DNA from: Pyrenochaeta sp. MPI-SDFR-AT-0127
Taxonomy: Eukaryota > Ascomycota > Dothideomycetes > Pleosporales > Cucurbitariaceae
Length of the DNA stretch: 64,000 nucleotides
Direction of reading: 5' to 3'
Assembly (NCBI GenBank): GCA_020747015.1
Contig: JAGTJM010000003.1
Coordinates: forward strand, 496,001-560,000
Shown: positions 55,528 to 64,000 of the stretch, one piece after another
Layout: every line of letters starts with the position of its first letter
How positions within the stretch are numbered: position 1 is the stretch's first letter
Notes under the pieces: model-generated
The model's input: the letters and a program-made list of their open reading frames with translations, nothing else
Database searches by the model: none
Told to the model about the DNA's origin: nothing
Program-made: the position numbers and the translations under genes

Positions 55528-57511
55528 ATGGCCAGCCCGCACACTCCGGGACAGGAAGAGCACCACTGGACCGCGCTACACGCCAACACCACCGCTGCCA
55601 CTGCTGCCCAGATGCATACACATTCCCTCCCGGCCGACGCAAGCTATCCTGCCTCACCCAACACCATCGCTGCCGCCGTAACCCTTGCGACGCTCTCGGA
55701 CAGTAGGCCGCCCACCAGCCACGGTGAAGATGACGAGGAGTTCGACGACGATGACCATAGTGGGGGCATATCTTTAGCAGATTTCCAGCAGTTTGTAGAA
55801 GCCACCATGCCGAGCGCATCCAACCTGGACGACGACGAGGAAGTGACTGTGCCGCTGCAGTCTGTCATTGCACAAATGCAGTCCTGGCCACTTCCCATAC
55901 CGGCCTCAACACTCGACATGTTCGACCCCGCCCCTCCCTCGCACATGTCAAACACTGGCTTTGTGCCGATGGTCTACATGAGTAGCCACATGTCAAGCTT
56001 AGAGCACTTGCAATCACTCGAACCGCCAGCAACCCTGCAAGAGGTGCATCTGAGTATTCAAGACAAGACGTCATTTGCCCCAATAACATCCTTCTTTCAT
56101 CAACTCACTCCTGAGAAACCTACGGTCCCTGGCCTCGATCTGATCCAAGTCCCGATGTCAATCACGCGGGACGACTTACAGGGCGACACATATGACTCCC
56201 AAGGCATTGATTGGAGCGTACGAAACACGACTCGGTCAACCATAAGAGCAAAGCGATTTGCATGTGAGAGCGAAAAGCTGCCATTATGTCTGAAGGAAGT
56301 TCGAAAGGTACATGGCTCAGTTTGAACTACTTGTATCTTGTGCTGACTACCCATAGTGTATTCCTTCAACGCCAGGCACTGATAACTTCTTCCAGTTCAA
56401 GAGAAACAACACGCTCCATCGAGCATTCTTTCCTCACTTCCAGCTCCGGAACGTCTTGGCAGCCACATCACGAAACGACGTTTTCTATGCAGCAGGCCAC
56501 AGAGTGTTCCGTACAGATGTCGAGGGAGCCCAGGCGGACGTCGTTACAGATTTAAGCAAACGACTTGCTCCAGACGGCTCAATAACGACAATAGCTACAA
56601 CTGACAATGTTCTTATTGCCGGCGCTTTCGAAGGCGAATACGCAATCACCAATCTCTCTTCCACTTATGGGTCTCCATGCACGTTCGGCCGCACGACAGA
56701 CTTTGCAGCAGACACAAAGTCAAAAATAGTCAATCACATGCATCTTTTTGAATCTCGCACGACGTATGCCCCGCAGGCGGTTCTCTGCTCCAATGACCAT
56801 CGATTGCGAATCCTAGACTGCGTCACCGACACTTTCACGCACTCCTTCGATTACCCAGCAGCGGTCAACTGTGCAGCCACCAGCCCCAATGGCCGCATGC
56901 GCGTTGTTGTCGGCGATTTCCAAGAAACTCTCATCACAAACGCTGAAACAGGGCAGCCTTTCGAGACGTTGAATTCGCACACGGACGATGCATTTGCATG
57001 TGCCTGGGCAGATGACGGGATACACGTCGCGACAGCTGCACAAGATTCTACTATCGTCGTATGGGACGCAAGATATTGGGAGAAACCGCTCACTGTCCTC
57101 ACGAGCGAACTCAGCGTGCCTCGATCGCTCCGCTTCTCACCTGTTGGTTCTGGGCCTCGGGTACTGGTCGCTGCTGAAGCCGACGACTATATCAGCGTTT
57201 TCAATGCGCAAACCTTCGAGTCGAAACAGGTATTTGACTTCTTCGGTCCTATCGGTGGTGTTACCTTCACGCCTGATGGACAGTCGCTGTTCATCGCCAA
57301 TGGAGAAAGGAGATTTGGTGGTATTATCGAGCTTGATCGGACAGGCTGGGCCGAAAAGACTGCTCGCAGAAAGCTCTGGGGTAATGCGGAATGTGACGAT
57401 TTGATGACTGATTGGGTTCACGACTACTCGCTACACGACTATGGTATGGTGCCAGGCGGAGAGACCATGCGCCGCCGGCGGCACGTTAATTTAGGCGAGG
57501 TCATTATATGA
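55528..57511 (+). CDS. WD40 repeat protein, DUF2415-type
   Basis: Two exons, 55528-56307 and 56357-57511 (49-nt intron), 644 residues. The first 100 residues are low-complexity with an acidic patch (GEDDEEFDDDD, DDDEEVTV). The junction reads EVRKCIPSTPGTDNFFQFKRNN. The C-terminal 380 residues hold WD-like blades, for example DDAFACAWADDGIHVATAAQDSTIVVWDARYW and PIGGVTFTPDGQSLFIANGE. RRFGGIIELDRTGW and the ending MRRRRHVNLGEVII fit the uncharacterised fungal/plant DUF2415 WD proteins (S. pombe C2A9.03 type). A scaffold role is likely, but the function is unknown. Confidence 0.8.
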
Positions 57512-58285
57512 CGGTGGCCGTGTAGATGTTTACCTATTGCAGGACGGTTTACGGAGGACTACCTTTCAGCATTTGGTATCTCGAGATCTTTGCATTGGGT
57601 TTAGTTTGGCGTTGGCGGATATAGATGGGTGGCAATTCTCCTGCAGTAATGGCGGATTGGATGAGATACCACGGCATCGGCATTGCGATCGGTGTTCTGA
57701 GTATCAGCATATGACTCTATTGTATTTAGCACTGTATTCCTGCGCATATGATTGTATCGAGTGCGGCTTGAATTTCGAACTACGGTGGTGCTAAGACACC
57801 AGCCATAATGTCTTATATCATGACCACAAGAGCTTTTACTTCGCACACTTTTGCATCCTACCAAACATATTTGAAGTTACTCAGGTTTCCATTACGCTGG
57901 TCCCTCTGGCTCCACCAGAATTGGCCATGTTTGGAAACGTCGTGATAGCGAGGTGGTTGGACCCTGATGCGGAGCATGGAAAGGGTGCGTGAGCAGCCAA
58001 TGAAAGCAGGGTTGAAATCTCCGCATCATGTGAAAGCTGAGAAAAAGGCGACAAGCAAGAGCCTGCAACTTCGGCCCAACACTCGAGCCATCAATTCCAG
58101 GGGTCGTTTGATTTTCGGTCTCTTCAGCCCAGCGCGGGGATTGATGCAGCGTCCCGAGCAGTCTGCCACTACCGAGGCATACTCGCGCCTTGGCAAGCTC
58201 AACCTGGGCTACATGCGACTCTGAGTGCAGAGCCTCCATTGCTCATACTATCGCCCACTGAGGATTTTCTTCCTTACAGTACAAG
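57512..58285. other. Intergenic, promoter of pex6
   Basis: 3' flank of the WD40 gene and 5' flank of pex6. A few short frames, none convincing. Confidence 0.45.
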
Positions 58286-61200
58286 ATGGAGGTACAGAAT
58301 GGGATACTCCACCCGCGCAAGAGGCGGCGGAGAAGGCGCGTTGATCGGCCCGCGATTTCAGCGCGACTCCTTCTCGACGATCGCATGAAGGGTGAAGTTG
58401 GAGTGCTGTCTGAGGATCTTTTCAATGATCTCTTCACAGGGAACAAAACTACAGGTATGGAACGATCATGCCCCGTAAATCGAACAGGCCTAATTAGACT
58501 CAAAGGAAACGGAGACGCTCAAGACTCGGATCGCGTTCATCACGTCGCGATTACCCCATGGCTGCCGAGCTCCGTCGTCGCTTCTCAGACGGTCCCGTGG
58601 ACCATCCTGCCTGTACGCGCCGCAGAGAAGACTGATGCTTCGAATGCTCGTCCGCACTCGTCTCTCCAGATCCCCGCCGCATCGCTCGCTCTGCAGTCAT
58701 TCTCGCAGGTCCTTCATAGTGTCGCCCCAAATAGGACGCAGCGGAGAGATGCTCCGATTGAAGTGCGCATATACGACGTGGTACCTATCGGATTAGACAC
58801 GGTGTACGTGAACCTGGATACGGAAGCGTTGAGGAAGCTCGATGAAGTGCACGCCAAGTTTGGTGGAGGCTTCATTGCTCAGTCAAACGGCGCTGCACGA
58901 GGACCAAAGAACAAATATCTCGATGTGAATGGGGCGAGAGGCAAAGCAAATAGAGTTGATCATGCGGCGCAAGAGGAGGTATGGAGGAAGGCGGTGCGAG
59001 AGGCACTGCAATCGCCTACAATACTCCACACGGGCGATTTACTCCCTCTCCCCCTTCCGGCCCATCCCATCACTCACGTTCCACCTCCCCCAGCCAAAAT
59101 CACTGCGTGTGAACCTGTATCTCAAGGCCTCCTGTTACCTAGCACGCGGATCGTTGTGCTACAGTCGCACCGAAGCCCCAAACCGGCTATTGTCCTACCA
59201 CCCGTGAAACCAACACCAATGACAAATGGCTTTGGAGACGACGACGAGGCAGACGATACATCAAACGACACATTCTATTCTGCCGCAGAAGAGCGAGGTG
59301 ATTCCCGAAATGCGACCCCACCAGATGAGGAGTCGGCCGACAACCTGGACTCTGAGCTTTCGGGTACAGATGGGGGTGACTTGTCCGATGATGATTCTGA
59401 AGATTTTATATCTCTGAGCGCGCCTATGCTGCCGCCTCAGTCATCAGGCGTCTTGTCAGCATTCACATCGGCCACTCCGAGACCTGGTAATTATCGAACA
59501 AATGGTATTGCAACACCAGGATCAGTATACTCAAGCTTCACTGCCACTACTGCTCGCGGCCCATCAAGTAAGAGCAAGGTTTTCAAAGCGCAGGGCCTAC
59601 TGCAAGGCGTTGCGGACGAACTAATTCACCCCAAACCTGGCGGCGAGGATGACGAGGAGGCTCGGGTTTTCGTCGATACGAATACCTTGGTAAAGATTGG
59701 ATGCTTCTCTGGTGATTGGGTCAAAGTTGAGGGCACGGAAGAGCCATCTTCACATCCTCTTTGGGGACTTGGTGCGTTTGGGGCCGTAGACGACGAAGAG
59801 GGCTCAAACTGGCGTCCAGTGAGAGTCTTTGGTCTACCGGAGAACATGTCCAAGAAGATTGCAAGATACCCCGTCCACAAGAGCTCAGGTCCTGAACGAC
59901 GTGGTAGCTTCTCAGGCTACACCCAGGCGAGCAATGCACTTCAGGCATACCTTTCGCCAATTCTGTTGGCAAACCTCGGTAGCCCATCACATCTGCGCAT
60001 AACTCCGCTTGCTCCCCATCAATCGTCGCATCTGCCACGGAGCGCTATCCAGAAGCCTCGTCTGACAAGCTCTTCTGTGCCACCCTCTGCAAAGGAAGTC
60101 ACTCTTTTAAAGTTATCAACGCCTCTTTCGTCTGACCGTTTACTTCAACCTAGTCTATTCGCTGCGTTGAAGGAGCATTTTGAGCAGAAGAGACGAATTG
60201 TCAAGAGCGGTGACCTTATTGGTGTTTCTATCGACGAGTCGCTTGGCCGTGCAGTGTTTCAAACTACGACCGAAGAGGATATGGGCAATGACGAACTGCT
60301 ATCAGGATCCAGGAAAGGTGCTGGTGAAGATAGCGCGAGCATTAATGGTGGCAACACAAAAGCAGTATCATGGTTCAAAATCGGCAATGTTGCTAGCTCA
60401 ACCCAGACCCCACGCGACAGCGAAGAGGGAGACATTTGGGGTGGTGCTGTTACTGTGGATGCAGCCAGCACAAAGATGGAGATGAATGGAAGCGAGCAAG
60501 GGAAAACGCCTCCTCCAATCAACAACGCATGGCAATACTACCTTGGGGCCAAGCGAACTCCAGTCTCAACCTCGCAGAAAACCATGGTGCTAGACGAGCT
60601 TCCAAAGCCTTACGTTTCATCCCTGCGAAGGCGATTGCGCGAACTTATGTCTGTGGCTACTAGCCCCAGAGCCATTCACCTTGGTCTACCTCCGGTTGCT
60701 GTCTTAATTACATCCACTCAGCGTGGCATTGGCAAAACTACTGTTGCCACCAAAGCCTGCGAGGATCTAGGTCTGCACACGTTCTCAATTGATGCCTTTG
60801 ACATCGTTACGGAGGGTGGCGCAGGAGGCGGCGATGTCAAGACCGAAGGATTCCTCAAAGCGAGGGCAGAGCGAGCATTCACGTGCGGTGCTGAGTTCAC
60901 GGCATTGCTCATCAAGCATGTCGATGCGCTCAACGCTGATCGAATGAACACGGCCTTGAAAGAGATATTGGCAGAGTCTCGTGTGCTTGTCGCAACAACC
61001 ACTGAGATCGACAAGGTACCTGAGGGTATTCGAGGGCTTTTCACACATGAAATTGACATGACAGCACCGGACGAAGGCGAAAGAGAAGGAATTTTGCGTA
61101 GCATCATCGAGGATGCTGGCATCAGGCTATCTCCTGAGGCTGACCTGGGTAACGTTGCTATCAAGACTGCGGCTCTTGTGGCAGGAGACCTGGTGGACGT

Positions 61201-62658
61201 GGTCAATCGAGCACTTGTTGCAAAGCGGAATCGTCTAGAAGCCTTAGCAGCAACTGCAAGTCAGTCCTCGCCATCATCCGAAAACGTCACAATAAAAGAT
61301 ATCGAGCTTGCCGGAGGCCACTTTAGCAACAGTCTAACAAAGGCCGACTTGGATGGCGCCGTCGACGCAGCACGCAAGAATTTCGCTGACGCGATTGGAG
61401 CGCCCAAGATTCCGAATGTTGGCTGGTCGGACGTCGGTGGACTTACGCATGTCAAAGACGCGGTCATGGAAACCATTCAGCTACCACTTTCGCGTCCTGA
61501 GCTCTTCGCCAAGGGCATGAAGAAGCGCAGCGGTATTTTGTTCTACGGACCTCCAGGAACAGGAAAGACTCTGCTTGCGAAAGCTATCGCCACAGAATTC
61601 TCACTCAATTTCTTCAGCGTCAAAGGACCCGAGCTACTCAACATGTATATTGGTGAGTCTGAAGCCAATGTACGACGTGTGTTCCAGAGGGCTCGGGATG
61701 CTCGGCCTTGCGTTGTGTTCTTCGATGAGTTGGACTCCGTTGCGCCGAAGCGTGGCAATCAAGGTGATAGCGGTGGTGTAATGGATCGTATTGTCAGTCA
61801 GTTGCTTGCTGAGCTTGACGGTATGAGCGACGGAGGAGAAGGTGTCTTTGTTATTGGTGCAACGAACAGGCCGGATCTGCTTGATCAAGCGCTCCTGCGT
61901 CCCGGTCGATTCGATAAAATGCTGTATCTTGGTGTTTCAGACACACATGAAAAGCAGCAAACCATTCTGGAAGCTTTGACAAGAAAGTACGTTTTCATTT
62001 CGCTTCGGGCCTCGTTACAAGCGCTTACAATTATTGTAGATTCACATTGCATCCCGAACTCTCTCTCCAAAGAGTCTCGCAAGGTTTGCCATTCACGTAC
62101 ACCGGTGCGGACATGTACGCTCTCTGCTCAGATGCCATGCTCAAAGCTATCACACGGCAATCACGCGCTGTCGATGAGAAAGTCAAGACATATAACACTA
62201 CACATACACCGACAATTTCCATTGCTCATTTCTTCGACCACTTTGCGACAGAAGAGGATACTGCAGTCATGGTCACAGAAGCCGACTTTATCGAGGCCCA
62301 CCGAGAACTCGTGCCTAGCGTTAGCGCTGACGAATTGCGGCACTACGAAAGAGTGCGCAAAGCTTTCGAGGGCACGGGGAAAAAGGAGGATGAGAAAAAG
62401 AAGCAAGCGGTAGCTGCTGGTCAACAAGGGCCAACACAGACTCTAAGCTTCAAAGGCAAGGGTAAAGCAAAGGCCACAGAGGACGAAGAAGGCATGGTCA
62501 TTCGAACAGAAAATATCGATCTTAATGGGTCTGCTGGTGGAAGCAGCGGAAAGGGAAAAGGAAAGGCACCAGTCGCGAATCACGGAAAGCAAAATAGTGT
62601 TGATATCGCGGAAGGTGGTTTTGGTGATGCCACGCAGGACGATGATCTCTATTCTTAA
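58286..62658 (+). CDS. pex6: Peroxisomal AAA ATPase Pex6
   Basis: Two exons, 58286-61986 and 62040-62658 (53-nt intron), 1439 residues, the usual length for filamentous fungi. The N-terminal 700 residues contain the Pex6 N-domains with a long acidic loop (about 310-370). The D1 AAA module has a degenerate Walker A (TSTQRGIGKTTVA, near 810). The D2 module is intact: Walker A FYGPPGTGKTLLAKA (near 1088), IGESEANVRRVFQRAR, Walker B VVFFDELDSVAPKRG and GATNRPDLLDQALLRPGRFD. The C-terminal 80 residues are Lys/Gly-rich (KGKGKAKA, GKGKGKAP) and end DDDLYS. With Pex1, Pex6 forms the hexamer that extracts ubiquitinated Pex5 from the peroxisomal membrane, so import can recycle. The splice rebuilds ALTRKFTLHPELSLQ. 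Confidence 0.96.
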
Positions 62659-63366
62659 ATTTGTATTTCTTCGAGAGCGACATTTGCATGGTCTGGATGA
62701 GCAATGGTTTTTGTATTATTCCTTGCAGTTACGACTTCAGGGCTACAAAATGTCGATATCTAGCTATGAAGGACGTTTATCCACCTCCGAAGCCAATCAA
62801 GTCGAGCATACACGCAGAATTCTCATGTACTTGAAACAAAGCACCTTTTTCCTCCCCCGGGTAAGACAGTTTACACCTCCCCCAACATCTCCGGCTGACA
62901 CAGATCTGGGTTGCCTGGAGTATGGCTGAAGAACAGGGCGTTGTGGGCCTTGTAAGCACCGAGCAGCGCGATGTATCTGATGACGAAGAGCTGCGCCACG
63001 CTCGGATTGCATCCACTACCATTCTGATGCAAGCCAACCTCAGATACGGCGTTCCTCCGAGCTCCAGTTTTGATCGGCGCGTGTTACTATTCGCGTCCCG
63101 ATCTAAGCATAAGGCTCGAAGCACATTCCAGGTCCCTGCGTTTCCTGTTGCACAGCAGAGGGGATACGCGTTTGTTTTGCCCCATTTGAGAAAGCTTACG
63201 TGTGGATTGAGAAATATTTATTGTGAGTCTTTTGTCTCCTTGGTAGCAGTTTACATTTTTTTTTTAAACATCCCCATTTTCCAAAGTTTCTCGCTTGCGT
63301 ACTTTGTCCTTTTGTCACTTTGATCCTACGCATCTTCACTGCTTAACGGTAGACACTTCCTCCATC
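62659..63366. other. Intergenic, no gene supported
   Basis: Opposing short frames at 62922-63323 (+) and 62777-63124 (-) overlap one another without motif or splice support. A T10 run is at about 63256-63265. The last 100 bases are the leader of the secreted-protein gene. Confidence 0.4.
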
Positions 63367-64000
63367 ATGAAGTCAACTATCTTTGCCGCCACGGCACTTC
63401 TCTCTACTTCCTATGCTGCAACCGCCACTCTAGCATCTACCAAGTGTCTGGGTCCCACCATTCCCACTGAGCAGTTCAGCATCGAAATCGGGACTTCTCA
63501 GCCTGTAGCAAAGAAGCTCGCATCAGTATGCGGTCTACAGCTCCTCTCGGCCTCGGACAACATCGACGTGAAGACCATCCAATGTCAAGCTTTCCTCGAC
63601 ACCGAGGGCACACAGCCCGGCTCAGCCGTCTTCACATTCGACGAACCAGCTCTAATCGGCACCAACCCAATCCAAGAACAATCAGTCCTCTGCACGATTC
63701 AATCGCCAGCCCACTCCACCCTTCTCAACCGCCGTCAAAACAACGACACAGACCCAGTCTCCTCGTCAACTACACGCTCTCCCCCGCGCTCCACGGTCCT
63801 CTCGTCTTCAGCAACGTATAGCCCCCCGAGCTCCGCGGCAGGCAACTCAACATCCTCAGCGGCGCCCTCGACAATCGTAAGAACCATCATCGCAACCGCG
63901 AGCTCGGGACTGCCCACTCCGAGCGGCAACTCCACAGCTCCCAGTAACACGGGGACGCCTAGTCCGACGGAAAGCAGTAGCACTCCGAGCCCGAGCCCGA
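63367..64000 (+). CDS. Secreted Ser/Thr-rich protein, 5' part (3' end outside the window)
   Basis: The frame is open from the ATG at 63367 to the window end, 211 codons, without an intron seen. It starts with a signal peptide (MKSTIFAATALLSTSYAATA). A small domain of about 110 residues follows, with three or four cysteines (KCLGPTIP, ASVCGLQLL, TIQCQAFLD, SVLCTIQSP). A possible Kex2-like site (LLNRRQ) then leads to a long Ser/Thr/Pro linker, probably O-mannosylated. This layout is common in fungal cell-wall or GPI-anchored proteins, but the anchor signal, if any, lies beyond the window. Family not recognised. Confidence 0.8.
   Translation, partial: MKSTIFAATALLSTSYAATATLASTKCLGPTIPTEQFSIEIGTSQPVAKKLASVCGLQLLSASDNIDVKTIQCQAFLDTEGTQPGSAVFTFDEPALIGTNPIQEQSVLCTIQSPAHSTLLNRRQNNDTDPVSSSTTRSPPRSTVLSSSATYSPPSSAAGNSTSSAAPSTIVRTIIATASSGLPTPSGNSTAPSNTGTPSPTESSSTPSPSP

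Noticed and set aside
62777..63323. Overlapping short frames on both strands after pex6
   Set aside because: They contradict each other, lack motifs, and no splice model improved them.

Overview
The window is nuclear DNA of a filamentous ascomycete (Pezizomycotina), most likely a Dothideomycete. Nearly all introns are short (about 46-120 nt) with GT..AG ends and branch sites of CTAAC/CTGAC type. Genes lie on both strands without operons. The gene set is typical of filamentous fungi: class IV chitin synthase, Scm3 with extra DNA-binding domains, ErdS, a CYP53 P450, and a flavodoxin-like protein close to the Alternaria allergen Alt a 7. I rebuilt 22 protein-coding loci, 19 of them complete with exon boundaries, two that run off the window ends and one probably broken. 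All models come from reading frames and splice signals; nothing was searched.

Layout. 0-8 kb: tail of an unknown gene, a type I phosphodiesterase/nucleotide pyrophosphatase (+), the centromere chaperone Scm3 (-) head to head with Atg6/Beclin (+). 8-13.5 kb: gene-poor apart from an F-box-like gene. 13.5-24 kb: flavodoxin-like quinone reductase (+), steryl-ester-hydrolase-type lipase (-), a repeat-bearing gene-poor stretch, a MscS channel with an EF-hand (+) and a small unknown gene. 24.7-35.5 kb: an eight-exon alpha-tubulin, a questin-oxidase-like protein, the aspartyl-tRNA synthetase/aminoacyl-transferase fusion ErdS and a CYP53 P450, all on +. 35.8-45.7 kb: a 2EXR-like protein, a secreted AA8-AA12 haem/PQQ oxidoreductase and TMEM14 (all -), Ost2 (+) head to head with TMEM14, Aro8 (-) and a probably broken Cys-rich gene (-). 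45.8-54 kb: the chitin synthase activator Skt5/Chs4 (-) divergent from the class IV chitin synthase it would be expected to activate (+). 55.5-64 kb: a WD40/DUF2415-type protein, Pex6, and the start of a secreted Ser/Thr-rich protein.

The most striking observation is at 14299-14301. The flavodoxin-like gene ends in TGA followed by CTAG, the strongest known eukaryotic stop-codon readthrough context. The same frame then stays open for 68 codons: a low-complexity linker and a Ras-like tail with one cysteine and a terminal CEIM CaaX box. The locus therefore seems to encode a soluble 204-residue form and, by readthrough, a 273-residue form that could be prenylated and membrane-bound. Other notable points are the divergent chitin synthase/activator pair, the AA8-AA12 fusion, the ErdS fusion enzyme, a start codon cut off by an intron in TMEM14, and a diverged, C-to-T-rich direct duplication at 18.2-19.25 kb.
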